Shown here: positions 54,604 to 63,290 of the stretch, one piece after another
How the letters are laid out: every line of letters starts with the position of its first letter
How positions within the stretch are numbered: the stretch's first letter is position 1
Assembly (NCBI RefSeq): GCF_900103175.1
Contig: NZ_FNLF01000002.1
Location: 620,001 to 684,000, forward strand
From: Tsukamurella pulmonis
GTDB taxonomy: Bacteria; Actinomycetota; Actinomycetes; Mycobacteriales; Mycobacteriaceae
Reading direction: 5' to 3'
Length of the DNA: 64,000 nt
Program-made: the position numbers and the translations under genes
The notes under the pieces: generated by a model
The model's database searches: none
Told to the model about the DNA's origin: nothing
Seen by the model: the letters and a program-made list of their open reading frames with translations, nothing else

Positions 54604-55518
54604 TCATTCGCCGGGCAGAGCGGCGGTGAAGTAGCCGATGGCGCCGGAGAGGAGTTGCGCGTTCTCGGGCACCGCGTCCTGCACGCCGTAGGTCCGGCCC
54701 AGCTCGACGGGATCGCCCGCGCGCACCACGGTCCACCCCTGCGCCGTGAGGTACTCCGCCGGGTCCGACCGGTCCTCGTCGGCCACGAACAGCGAGGTCA
54801 CGTCGAAGTCGCCGAGGGGATTGCCGGACTGCGAGTACTTCTCGGTGATGGACCGGAAGCCGTCGAGGTCGAGCGGTCCGATCTGCCCCTCGACGGCCAC
54901 CCGGCTGCCCGGCGCCGACAGGTCCACGATCCGCTCGAACAGCAGGGACTGCGCCGCAGCGGGCAGGTACGGGAGCAGGCCCTCGACGAGCCAGACCGTC
55001 GGTGCGGCACCGTCGAACCCGGCGGAGCGCAGCGCGGACGGCCAGTCCTCGCGCAGGTCGACGGGGACGTGCTGCAGCCCGGCGGCCGGGCGCGCGCCGT
55101 GCGCGGCGAGAGCCTCCTCCTTGAACGCCAGCACCTCCGGCTGATCGAGCTCGTAGACGACCGTGCCCTCCGGCAGGTCGAGCCGGTAGGCCCGCGAATC
55201 GAGCCCGGCCGCGAGGATGACCACCTGCCGCAGCCCGGCGGCGACGGCGGAATCGACGGCCTCGTCGAAGTACCGGGTGCGCACACCGAGGTGCCGCGTC
55301 GCCGCCATCGGGTTGCCGGGCCCGTCGCCCGCGTCCGCGAGCGCCACCGCGCGGGGATCGCCCGCCGCCGCGAGGAAGACTCTCGCGTACGGGTCCCGGG
55401 CGAGGGCGTCGGAGCGCTCGGTCTCCACCGCTCTGGCCGCGGCGACCAGCAGCGCGGTGAAGCCCACGCTGGTGGTGATGGTCCAGGTGTCGCCGTCCGT
55501 GCGTGCACTGCCCGCCAT
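54604..55518 (-). CDS. SAM-dependent methyltransferase (TIGR00027 / Rv-type LCM family)
   Basis: 304 residues with the mycobacterial TIGR00027 pattern: RARAVETERSDALARDPYARVFL-like N-terminus, VRTRYFDEAVDSAVAAGLRQVVILAAGLDSRAYRL (SAM site), YELDQPEVLAFKEEAL and VWLVEGLLPYLP. This is a leucine carboxyl methyltransferase-like family whose substrates are unknown. ATG 55518 is chosen over an upstream start at 55578. It interrupts the steroid genes without an evident KstR site. Confidence 0.85.
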   Translation of the reverse strand: MAGSARTDGDTWTITTSVGFTALLVAAARAVETERSDALARDPYARVFLAAAGDPRAVALADAGDGPGNPMAATRHLGVRTRYFDEAVDSAVAAGLRQVVILAAGLDSRAYRLDLPEGTVVYELDQPEVLAFKEEALAAHGARPAAGLQHVPVDLREDWPSALRSAGFDGAAPTVWLVEGLLPYLPAAAQSLLFERIVDLSAPGSRVAVEGQIGPLDLDGFRSITEKYSQSGNPLGDFDVTSLFVADEDRSDPAEYLTAQGWTVVRAGDPVELGRTYGVQDAVPENAQLLSGAIGYFTAALPGE

Positions 55519-55587
55519 ATGCGTTCCTTTCGCAAGTAGTTCGTCTACGAAAGTACCGTGCGGTGGTGACGCGGGCAAGAACGTGTT

Positions 55588-56622
55588 TCAGGAGTGGGCG
55601 AGTTCCCGTCGCGCGAGGTGGTGGGCCGGGTCGCCGAACAGCTGGGAGGACGAATGCGCACGCTTGAAGTACAGGTGCGCGTCGTGCTCCCAGGTGATGC
55701 CGATGCCACCGTGCAGCTGGATCATCTCGGCGGCCACCGTCGAGAACGCCTCCGAGCAGTAGGTCTTGGCGGTCGCGACGGCGAGCGCCGCCTCCGCGTC
55801 GTCCCGGTCCAGCGCGTCACCCGCGGCGAGGGCGGCCGAGCGGGCCGATTCGACGAGCACGTACATGTCCGCCATTCGGTGCTTGAGCGCCTGGAACGAG
55901 CCGATCGGCCGGCCGAACTGCACGCGGGAGCCGGCGTACTCGACGGTGATCTCCAGGGCCCTGGCCGCAGCCCCGGCCTGCTCGGCAGCGAGGACCGCGC
56001 AGGCCGCATCGAGGGCGCGCGCGAGTCCCGCAGCGTCCCCGATCCGGCGGGTCGGGGCGCCGTCGACGACGATCTCGGCGAACCGGCGGGTGGGATCCAT
56101 CGACGGGGTGTGCCGGCGGGAGATCGCGGCGGGATCGACGAGGTGCAGCTCGTCCTCGGCGATGACCAGGAGGTCGTCCGCGAGATCACCGTCGAGCACG
56201 AGGCGTGCCGTCCCGGAGAGCGTTCCGCCGGACGTGGTGATCGGTCGGTCGTCGAAGTCCTCGCCCGCGAAGGCGACGGCGGCGATCCGCTCGCCGCTCG
56301 CGAGGCCGGCCAGCAGCTCGGTCTCTCCCGTGCCGGCGAGCAGGGTCGTCGCGAGCACGGACGAGCCGAGGTAGGGCGACGGGATCAGGTGCCGGCCGAG
56401 CTGTTCGGCCACGACCTGCAGCGCGCGGACGCCGGCCCCAAGCCCGTCCTGCGCCTCCGGCACCGCCAGCGCGGCGATGCCGACCTGATCGCACAACACG
56501 GACCACAGGTCGCGGTCGTAGCCGGCAGGGGAGTCGATCGCGGCGCGCAGGGCCGAGGCGCTCCAGCGGCGGTCGATGACGCTGCGGACCGCGCCCGCCA
56601 GGTCGTCCAGTTCCGAGCTCAT
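55588..56622 (-). CDS. fadE33: Acyl-CoA dehydrogenase, FadE33-like
   Basis: 344 residues, acyl-CoA dehydrogenase fold (LGAGVRALQVVAEQLGRHLIPSP, GSRVQFGRPIGSFQALKHRMADMYV, QLHGGIGITWEHDAHLYFKRA). It is last in the fadD3-echA-fadE31-fadE32-fadE33 operon; ATG overlaps the fadE32 stop. In M. tuberculosis fadE31, fadE32 and fadE33 adjoin fadD3 and act in late HIP degradation. Probably heteromeric with FadE32. Name by synteny. Confidence 0.82.
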   Translation of the reverse strand: MSSELDDLAGAVRSVIDRRWSASALRAAIDSPAGYDRDLWSVLCDQVGIAALAVPEAQDGLGAGVRALQVVAEQLGRHLIPSPYLGSSVLATTLLAGTGETELLAGLASGERIAAVAFAGEDFDDRPITTSGGTLSGTARLVLDGDLADDLLVIAEDELHLVDPAAISRRHTPSMDPTRRFAEIVVDGAPTRRIGDAAGLARALDAACAVLAAEQAGAAARALEITVEYAGSRVQFGRPIGSFQALKHRMADMYVLVESARSAALAAGDALDRDDAEAALAVATAKTYCSEAFSTVAAEMIQLHGGIGITWEHDAHLYFKRAHSSSQLFGDPAHHLARRELAHS

Positions 56623-57608
56623 CGCGCCGCCTTCCGGACCGCGTCCAGCACGCTCGCGCGGTGTTCGGCCTGGGTTCCCCATGCCGACTGCAGCGCGCGG
56701 ACCTTGGTGATCCACAGCCCCAGGTCGTACTCGGCGGTGTAGCCGATGGCGCCGTGCACCTGCAGCGCGGTGCGGGCGGCGAGGTACGCCGCGTCGGCGG
56801 CGGCGACGCGCGCGGCGGCCACGTCGCGAACGGGGTCGAGGTCCACGCCGCGGGAGTCGTTGCCCGACAGGGCGACCGCCGCCCCGCTGAGCAGGGGCGC
56901 GGCCAGCTCCAGCCGCGTCGCCACGTCGGCGAGGAGGTGCTTGATCGCCTGGTACTCGCCGATCACCTTCCCGTACTGCGCGCGGGCCTTCGCGTACTCG
57001 ACGGTGTCGTCCAGCAGGCGGCGCCCCGCGCCGAGGAGCTGTGCGGCGACGGCGAACGCGCCCAGGAGCTCGCCGCGGTCGCGGTCGACCGGCGCCCCTC
57101 CGGTCGACGGCGGGGCGTCGAACAGTCGCCGGGTCGGGTCCACCGAACCGTGTGCGAGGGTCGACGGCGCCGCCGCCTCCGCGATCGCGCCGTCGAGGCC
57201 AACGACGAAACGCAGGTCCGCGACATCGGCGTCGAGCAGGAACGGGGTGCGGGGCGGGAGGGCGACGGTGCCGATGGCCCCGCCCGCGAGGGCTTCGAGC
57301 TGAGCGGGGTCGTCGAGCAGCGCCGGCAGCACCGCGATCGACTCGACGACCGGGCCGGGCACGCCGTGGTAGCCCAGGGCCTGGAAGGCGACGGCGAGGT
57401 CGGTGGCGTCGGCGCCGACGCCACCGTGCTCCTCGGGAACGGCCAGGCCGGTCACGCCGAGGTCGGCGAGCGCCGCCCAGACCTTCCGGCCGGGTCCGTG
57501 CTCGCCCTCGGCCCACGCGCGGGCGGCGGCGACGACGCCGGCCCGCGAGAGCAGGTCGTCGAGCGACTGTGCGAAGGCCTGGTTCTCCTGCGACGGTGCG
57601 AATCTCAT
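56619..57608 (-). CDS. fadE32: Acyl-CoA dehydrogenase, FadE32-like
   Basis: 329 residues (FQALGYHGVPGPVVESIAVLP, YAKARAQYGKVIGEYQAIKHLLADV, LQVHGAIGYTAEYDLGLWITKVRAL). The short N-terminal domain and loss of a full FAD loop suggest one subunit of a two-chain enzyme. Overlaps fadE31 and fadE33 by ATGA junctions. Name by synteny. Confidence 0.82.
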   Translation of the reverse strand: MRFAPSQENQAFAQSLDDLLSRAGVVAAARAWAEGEHGPGRKVWAALADLGVTGLAVPEEHGGVGADATDLAVAFQALGYHGVPGPVVESIAVLPALLDDPAQLEALAGGAIGTVALPPRTPFLLDADVADLRFVVGLDGAIAEAAAPSTLAHGSVDPTRRLFDAPPSTGGAPVDRDRGELLGAFAVAAQLLGAGRRLLDDTVEYAKARAQYGKVIGEYQAIKHLLADVATRLELAAPLLSGAAVALSGNDSRGVDLDPVRDVAAARVAAADAAYLAARTALQVHGAIGYTAEYDLGLWITKVRALQSAWGTQAEHRASVLDAVRKAAR

Positions 57609-58765
57609 CGGGCTCCCCGGGGTAGGCCGAGGAGTCGCTCGGCGATGGTGTTGCGCTGGATCTGGTCGGTGCCGCCGTAGATCGGTCCGGCCAGCGAGAA
57701 CAGGTAGCCGGCGGGCCAGCGGCCCGCGTCGGGAGCGGCGTCGCCGGTGAGCTCGGCCAGGGGTCCGAGCAGATCGAGCGCGGTCTCGTGCAGTTCCACG
57801 TCGAGGTGGCTCCAGAACAGCTTGTTCACGCTCGACTCCGGCCCGAGCTCGCCGCCGTCCTGCAGGCGGGTGACGGTGCCGAAGGTGTAGAGCTGGTAGG
57901 CGCGGGCGCCGATCCAGGCGTCCGCGACGCGGTGCGCCGCGGCGGTGCCGGTCGCGCCGTCCTCGCGTTCCCACAGGTCGACGAGGGCGTCCGCGGCGGA
58001 GAGGAACCGGCCGGGGCTGCGCAGGGAGAGCCCGCGTTCGTTGTTGGCGGTCGTCATGGCGACCCGCCAGCCCTGTCCCGGCTCGCCGATCACGTCGGCG
58101 TCGGGGACGAAGACCTCGTCGAGGAAGATCTCCGCGAAGCCGGGCTCGCCGTCGAGCTGGGGGATCGGGCGCACGGTGACACCGGGCGCGCGCAGGTCGA
58201 ACATGAGATACGTCAGGCCCTTGTGCCGCTCGGACCCCGGCTCACTGCGGAACAGGCCGAAGGCGCCGTCGGCGAACGCGGCGCGCGAGCTCCACGTCTT
58301 CTGCCCCGAGAGCTTCCATCCGCCGTCGACGCGGGTCGCGGTCGAGCGCAGGGAGGCGATGTCGCTGCCCGCCTCCGGCTCCGACCAGGCCTGCGCCCAG
58401 ACCCGTTCGGACCGGGCCATCGCGGGCAGGATCCGCGCGCGCTGCTCGTCGGTGCCGTGGCTGAAGAGCGTGGGCGCCAGCATGAACAGGCCGTTCTGGT
58501 TCACGCGCAGCGGTGCCCCGGCGGCGTAGTACTCCTCCTCGAAGACCACCCACTGCAGCAGGCTCGCGTCCCGCCCGCCGAACTCCGCGGGCCAGGAGAC
58601 GGCGGCGTAGCCGGCGTCGGCGAGCGTCGCCTCCCACACGCGGTGCGCGGCGAAGCCCTCGGCGGTGTCGAACGAGGGGAGAGGCTCGGCCGGCGTGTTC
58701 GCGGCGAGCCAGGCGCGCACCTCGTCGCGGAAGGCGACGGTCGCATCGTCGAACTCGAGATCCAC
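57605..58765 (-). CDS. fadE31: Acyl-CoA dehydrogenase, FadE31-like
   Basis: 386 residues, complete acyl-CoA dehydrogenase: SWPAEFGGRDASLLQWVVFEEEY, AQAWSEPEAGSDIASLRSTA, GQKTWSSRAAFADGAFGLFR and the C-terminal IYGGTDQIQRNTIAERLLGLP. GTG 58765 lies 4 bp after the hydratase stop. In M. tuberculosis the homologue directly follows fadD3; here a hydratase gene intervenes. Name by synteny. Confidence 0.85.
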   Translation of the reverse strand: MDLEFDDATVAFRDEVRAWLAANTPAEPLPSFDTAEGFAAHRVWEATLADAGYAAVSWPAEFGGRDASLLQWVVFEEEYYAAGAPLRVNQNGLFMLAPTLFSHGTDEQRARILPAMARSERVWAQAWSEPEAGSDIASLRSTATRVDGGWKLSGQKTWSSRAAFADGAFGLFRSEPGSERHKGLTYLMFDLRAPGVTVRPIPQLDGEPGFAEIFLDEVFVPDADVIGEPGQGWRVAMTTANNERGLSLRSPGRFLSAADALVDLWEREDGATGTAAAHRVADAWIGARAYQLYTFGTVTRLQDGGELGPESSVNKLFWSHLDVELHETALDLLGPLAELTGDAAPDAGRWPAGYLFSLAGPIYGGTDQIQRNTIAERLLGLPRGAR

Positions 58766-58769
58766 CGGC

Positions 58770-59681
58770 CTACTCCGCCTTCCGTGCGGCGCCGTCGTCG
58801 GTCGCGCTGCGCGCTCCGGACGCCATCGACTTGGCGCTCTGCCCACCCAGCGAATCGCCGCCCGAGACCTCGGCGTTGTGCGCGTGCGCGAAGTGGTGCA
58901 GGCCGAAGACCGAGTCCATACCCGCGCGCATACCCATGAGATCCTCGCACTGGTTGACGGCCTTCTTCGTCAGCGCCAGACCGAAACTCGGCATGTCGGC
59001 GATCCGCTCGGCGAGGGCGAGCGTCTCCTCCTCGAGCTCTCCGCGGGGCACCACGCGATTGACCATGCCCCACTCCTTGGCCTGCTGCGCCGAGAACCGG
59101 TCGCCCGTGAACAGGAACTCCTTGGCCGCGCGCGGGCCCATGACCCACGGGTGCGCGAAGTACTCGACGCCCGGGATCCCCATGCGCACCACGGGGTCCG
59201 AGAAGAAGGCATCGTCGGAGGCGACGATGAGGTCGCAGCTCCACGCCAGCATCAGCGCACCGGCGATGCACGCCCCCTGCACCGAGGCGATCACGGGCTT
59301 GGGAATCTCCCGCCACCGCCGGCACATCCCGAGGTAGACCTCGGACTCGCGGGCGAAGCGCTGGTCGCCGCCGTCGCGGCCCACGTGGTCCCACCACAGG
59401 ACGGCCTTGTTCTCGAAGTGCTGATCCACGTCGCGACCCGGCGTGCCGATGTCGTGCCCGGCGGAGAAGTGCTTCCCGTTGCCCGCGAGCACGATCACCT
59501 TGACGGCCGGATCCTCCACCGCGCGCACGAAAGCGGCGTCGAGGGCGTAGGTCATCGCCGAGTTCTGGGCGTTGCGGTACTCGGGCCGGTTCATGGTGAC
59601 CACGGCGACGGGGCCGCGCACCTCGTAGGTCACCACCTCCTGCTCGGTGGTCGCATCGGCGCTGGGCGTGCTGTCGGTCAT
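58770..59681 (-). CDS. Enoyl-CoA hydratase/isomerase family protein
   Basis: A 303-residue crotonase: VAVVTMNRPEYRNAQNSAM, LAGNGKHFSAGHDIG (oxyanion hole), ASVQGACIAGALMLAWSCDLIVAS and DPVVRMGIPGVEYFAHPW. A 40-residue C-terminal extension (DSLGGQSAKSMASGARSATD) exceeds the usual ~260. It is coupled to fadD3 by ATGA. It is not the length of the ring hydrolase EchA20, so its step in HIP or side-chain degradation is open. Confidence 0.82.
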   Translation of the reverse strand: MTDSTPSADATTEQEVVTYEVRGPVAVVTMNRPEYRNAQNSAMTYALDAAFVRAVEDPAVKVIVLAGNGKHFSAGHDIGTPGRDVDQHFENKAVLWWDHVGRDGGDQRFARESEVYLGMCRRWREIPKPVIASVQGACIAGALMLAWSCDLIVASDDAFFSDPVVRMGIPGVEYFAHPWVMGPRAAKEFLFTGDRFSAQQAKEWGMVNRVVPRGELEEETLALAERIADMPSFGLALTKKAVNQCEDLMGMRAGMDSVFGLHHFAHAHNAEVSGGDSLGGQSAKSMASGARSATDDGAARKAE

Positions 59682-61204
59682 CGTTTCTCTCCTGCTGCAG
59701 GGTCGGGCTCGCCGCGCAGGACGCGCTTGAGCACCTTTCCGGTCGCGTTGCGCGGTAGCTCGCTCACGAACTCCACGCTGCGGGGGACTTTGAAGTTGGC
59801 CAGGAACTCCCGGCAGTGGCCGATGACCGCTTCCTCGGTCAGGGCGGTGCCGGGGGTGAGGACGACGAAGGCCTTGCCCACCTCGCCGAGGCGCGGCTCG
59901 GGCACGCCGACGACGGCGCTCTCGGCGACGCCGGGGATCCGGGCGATCACCTGCTCGATCTCCGCCGGGTAGACGTTGAAACCGCCGTTGGTGAACATGT
60001 CCTTGATGCGGTCGGTGATGCGCAGGTTCCCGGCCTCGTCCATCGAGCCGGCGTCGCCGGTGTGGAACCAGCCGTCGGCGTCGAAGGCCTTGGCGGTCGC
60101 CTCGGGATCCTCGAAGTACTCGGCGATCACGTTGGGACCGCGCACCAGGATCTCGCCGTCGTCCGCGATCCGCACCTCCATGTCGCGCACGGCTCGGCCG
60201 GAGGTCGTGGCGATCACCTCCGGGTCGTCGTCGGCCCGGCACATCGTGACGACAGGCGCCTCGGAGAGGCCGTAGGCGGTGAGCACGCGGTCGTACAGTT
60301 CCGTGCGCATTCGCTCGATCAGCACGACGGGGATCGTGGCGGCGCCCGTGGTGGCGGCGCGCAGGCTCGACAGGTCGTACTGCGCGCGGTCCGGGTGATC
60401 GAGCATCATCTGGTGCACGGTGGGGACGCCGGGCAGGACCGAGATCCGTTCCCGCTGGATGAGTTCGAAGGCCTCGCGCACGTCGAAGGTCTGCGCCGGA
60501 TAGATCGCCGCGCCGCTCTGCAGAGCGGCGAGGATCCCGGCTTTGAAGCCGAAGATGTGGAAGAACGGGCTCAGGATCAGGTACCGATCGGCGTCGGTGA
60601 CGCCGACCAGCTCGGCCCAGTTCGCGGCGTTCGCGAGGGTCTGGGCGTGCGTGCTCATCGCGCCCTTGCTGCGACCCGAGGTGCCCGAGGTGAAGAAGAT
60701 GTCCGACGGGTCGCCGGGCGCCACCGCGACGGCGGCGTCGTCGAGCGCGGCGTCGGTGACCTGCGCGCCCCGGGCGGGGATCCCGTCCCACTCGGGGAGC
60801 CGGAGGACGGAGACGATGTCGTCCGGCAGGCCGCCGGCCGTCTCGACGACGAGCTCGAGCCGGTCGACGCCGAGGAACGGGCCGGCGACGATGAAGGCCC
60901 GGGCGCGGGTGCGCGCGAGCAGGTCGACGATCTCGGGGCCGGTGTACCGCGTATTGACGGGGACCAGGACGGCGCCGATGTAGGCGGCGCCGAGGGCGGC
61001 CTCGATCCACTCGTGCCCGTTCGGCGCGCAGACCGCGACCCGGTCGCCCCGTCGTATCCCTTCGGCGAGCAGTGCCCGGGCGACGTCGCGGGCGCGGCTG
61101 TGCAGATCGGCGTAGCTGATCCGCAGATCGCCGTCGACCACGGCGGTGTGCGCCGCGAACCGTTCCGCGACGTCGCGCAGAGCCGCTGCAATGGTGCGTG
61201 ACAT
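59678..61204 (-). CDS. fadD3: HIP-CoA ligase FadD3
   Basis: A 508-residue ANL-superfamily acyl-CoA ligase. P-loop-like FFTSGTSGRSKGAMSTH, ATP-binding LTAYGLSEAP, WFHTGDAGSMDEAGNLRITDR and C-terminal LPRNATGKVLKR with the catalytic lysine. It activates HIP (the C/D-ring propanoate) with CoA. Size matches Rv3561 (FadD3). A KstR2 box lies 19 bp upstream of ATG 61204, divergent from fadE30. Confidence 0.92.
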   Translation of the reverse strand: MSRTIAAALRDVAERFAAHTAVVDGDLRISYADLHSRARDVARALLAEGIRRGDRVAVCAPNGHEWIEAALGAAYIGAVLVPVNTRYTGPEIVDLLARTRARAFIVAGPFLGVDRLELVVETAGGLPDDIVSVLRLPEWDGIPARGAQVTDAALDDAAVAVAPGDPSDIFFTSGTSGRSKGAMSTHAQTLANAANWAELVGVTDADRYLILSPFFHIFGFKAGILAALQSGAAIYPAQTFDVREAFELIQRERISVLPGVPTVHQMMLDHPDRAQYDLSSLRAATTGAATIPVVLIERMRTELYDRVLTAYGLSEAPVVTMCRADDDPEVIATTSGRAVRDMEVRIADDGEILVRGPNVIAEYFEDPEATAKAFDADGWFHTGDAGSMDEAGNLRITDRIKDMFTNGGFNVYPAEIEQVIARIPGVAESAVVGVPEPRLGEVGKAFVVLTPGTALTEEAVIGHCREFLANFKVPRSVEFVSELPRNATGKVLKRVLRGEPDPAAGEKR

Positions 61205-61222
61205 GCGCAAACCCTTCTGCCT

Positions 61223-61236
61223 AGCAAGTGCTTGGT
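61223..61236. promoter_or_regulatory. KstR2 operator 1
   Basis: AGCAAGTGCTTGGT fits the KstR2 pattern AnCAAGnnCTTGnT. It lies 19 bp upstream of fadD3 and shares its last base with the KstR-type site. Confidence 0.85.
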
Positions 61237-61249
61237 AGAACACGTTACA
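61236..61249. promoter_or_regulatory. KstR-type site abutting KstR2 operator 1
   Basis: TAGAACACGTTACA fits the KstR pattern TnnAACnnGTTnnA at all fixed positions. It is directly next to a KstR2 box, in a promoter normally ascribed to KstR2 only. Confidence 0.65.
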
Positions 61250-61277
61250 GTGCGAGTCGAGTCTGTGTAACCTGATT

Positions 61278-61299
61278 CCACCAAGCACTTGCTTGGTGG
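61278..61299. promoter_or_regulatory. KstR2 operator 2 within a perfect 22-bp palindrome
   Basis: CCACCAAGCA (61278-61287) and TGCTTGGTGG (61290-61299) are exact inverted repeats around CT. The internal ACCAAGCACTTGCT (61280-61293) fits the KstR2 pattern. It is 18 bp upstream of the fadE30 GTG. Confidence 0.85.
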
Positions 61300-61317
61300 A
61301 ATGGCGAAGGGAGTGCC

Positions 61318-62505
61318 GTGGCCACGGCGAGCGGTGAGACGGACGCGGAATTCCGGGCACGGATCCGCGACTGGCTCGCGACCAACCTGTCCGGCGAGTT
61401 CGCCGCGCTCCGCGGCGCGGGCGGCCCCGGCCGGGAGCACGAGTTCTTCGACGAGCGCGTCGCCTGGGAGCGACATCTGGCCGCGGCGGGCCTGAACTGC
61501 ATCGGCTGGCCGGCCGAGAACGGCGGCGGCGGGGCGAGCATCGCGCAGCAGGTGATCTTCCACGAGGAGTACGCGCGTGCGGGAGCACCGGCGAAGGTCT
61601 CGCATCTGGGCCAGGAACTGCTGGGGCCCACGCTCATCGCCTTCGGCACCGAGGAGCAGAAGGCGCGGTTCCTCCCCGCGATCCGCGACGTCCGTGAACT
61701 GTGGTGCCAGGGCTACTCCGAGCCAGGTGCCGGCTCCGACCTCGCCAATGTCAGTACCACCGCGCGCCTCGAGGGCGACGAATGGGTCGTCTCCGGGCAG
61801 AAGGTCTGGACCTCCCTCGCGCACGTCGCCGACTGGTGCTTCGTCGTCGCCCGTACCGAGCCCGGATCGGCCCGCCACAGGGGCCTGTCCTACCTGCTCG
61901 TCCCCATGGACCAGCCGGGCGTCGAGGTGCGGCCGATCGTGCAGCTCACCGGCACATCGGAGTTCAACGAGGTCTTCTTCGACGGTGCGCGGACCGCCGC
62001 CGCTAACGTCGTCGGCGAGCCCGGCGAGGGGTGGCGCGTCGCGATGGGGACGCTCGCCTTCGAGCGCGGCGTCGCCACCCTCGGCCAGCAGATCGGCTTC
62101 CGTCGCGAAGTGCAGGCCCTCACCGATCTCGCCCTCGACACCGGCGCCGCCGAGCGTCCCGAGGTCGCCGACGCCCTGCGTCGCGCGTGGACCGAGCTCG
62201 ACGTGATGCGCGCGCACGCCCTGCGCACCCTCGGCTCGGCCGAGACCGGCACCGCCGAGGTCGCGAAGCTGCTGTGGGCCAACTGGCACCGTCGGCTCGG
62301 CGAGATCGCGATGACGGTCCGCGGCGCCGCCGGACTGCTCGCCGACGGCACCGGATCGGGCGCCTCCGGCAGCGTCGACCTCGACGACTGGCAGCGCCTG
62401 TACCTGTTCACCCGAGCCGACACGATCTACGGCGGCTCCAACGAGATCCAGCGCAACATCCTCGCCGAGCGCGTGCTCGGCCTGCCGAGAGAGGCCCGCC
62501 CATGA
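61318..62505 (+). CDS. fadE30: Acyl-CoA dehydrogenase FadE30
   Basis: 395 residues, complete: IGWPAENGGGGASIAQQVIFHEEY, QGYSEPGAGSDLANVSTTA, SGQKVWTSLAHVADWCFVVART and C-terminal IYGGSNEIQRNILAERVLGLP. FadE30 dehydrogenates 5-OH-HIP-CoA in C/D-ring catabolism. GTG 61318 has GAAGGGAG upstream. The order fadE30-ipdF-kstR2-fadA6 parallels Rv3560c-Rv3556c without the PPE gene. Confidence 0.9.
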   Translation: MATASGETDAEFRARIRDWLATNLSGEFAALRGAGGPGREHEFFDERVAWERHLAAAGLNCIGWPAENGGGGASIAQQVIFHEEYARAGAPAKVSHLGQELLGPTLIAFGTEEQKARFLPAIRDVRELWCQGYSEPGAGSDLANVSTTARLEGDEWVVSGQKVWTSLAHVADWCFVVARTEPGSARHRGLSYLLVPMDQPGVEVRPIVQLTGTSEFNEVFFDGARTAAANVVGEPGEGWRVAMGTLAFERGVATLGQQIGFRREVQALTDLALDTGAAERPEVADALRRAWTELDVMRAHALRTLGSAETGTAEVAKLLWANWHRRLGEIAMTVRGAAGLLADGTGSGASGSVDLDDWQRLYLFTRADTIYGGSNEIQRNILAERVLGLPREARP

Positions 62506-63290
62506 GCGCCATTCCCGCACCCCCGTACCCGCAGGGCCGCAACCTGGTCGAGGACAAGGTCGTCGTCGTCACCGCGGCCGCCGGTACCGGCATCGGTTCC
62601 GCGACCGCGCGGCGCTGCCTCGAGGAGGGCGCCCGCGTCGTGATCTCCGACTGGCACGAGCGCCGGTTGGGCGAGAAGCGCGACGAGCTCGCCGCGGAGT
62701 TCGGTGACCGGGTGCACGCGATCACCTGCGACGTCACCGTCGAGGAGCAGGTGCAGGCCCTGCTCGACGGTGCCGCGGAGCGGTACGGGCGGATCGACGT
62801 GCTGGTCAACAACGCCGGCCTCGGCGGCAGCGTCGCCGTGCAGGACATGACCGACGAGCAGTGGTCCCGCGTGCTGGACGTGACGCTGACCGGCACCTTC
62901 CGCGCCACGCGCGCTGCGATCAACCGGTTCATCGCGCAGGGCGGGGGCGGCGTCATCGTCAACAACGCCTCGGTGATCGGCTGGCGGGCGCAGGCCGAGC
63001 AGGCCCACTACGCCGCCGCGAAGGCGGGCGTCATGGCGCTGACCCGGTGCTCGGCCGTCGACGCCGCGCCGCACGGGATCCGGATCAACGCCGTCTCCCC
63101 GAGCATCGCCATGCACGCCTTCCTCGCGAAGGTCACCTCCGACGAACTGCTCGACGAGCTCTCGCGCCGCGAGGTCTTCGGCCGCGCCGCCGAGCCCTGG
63201 GAGGTCGCCAACGTGATCGCCTTCCTGGCTTCCGATTACAGTTCGTACATGACCGGTGAGGTGGTCTCCGTGAGCAGTCAGCATGCCTAA
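62502..63290 (+). CDS. ipdF: Short-chain dehydrogenase IpdF (5-OH-HIC-CoA reductase type)
   Basis: A 262-residue SDR: VVVVTAAAGTGIGSATARRC (glycine motif), NNAGLGGSVAV, catalytic NNASVIGW ... HYAAAKAG (Ser and Tyr-x3-Lys) and INAVSPSIAMHAFLAK. It acts on the ring hydroxyl of HIP-CoA intermediates. ATG overlaps the fadE30 stop; the end overlaps kstR2 by 8 bp. Name by synteny to Rv3559c. Confidence 0.88.
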   Translation: MSAIPAPPYPQGRNLVEDKVVVVTAAAGTGIGSATARRCLEEGARVVISDWHERRLGEKRDELAAEFGDRVHAITCDVTVEEQVQALLDGAAERYGRIDVLVNNAGLGGSVAVQDMTDEQWSRVLDVTLTGTFRATRAAINRFIAQGGGGVIVNNASVIGWRAQAEQAHYAAAKAGVMALTRCSAVDAAPHGIRINAVSPSIAMHAFLAKVTSDELLDELSRREVFGRAAEPWEVANVIAFLASDYSSYMTGEVVSVSSQHA

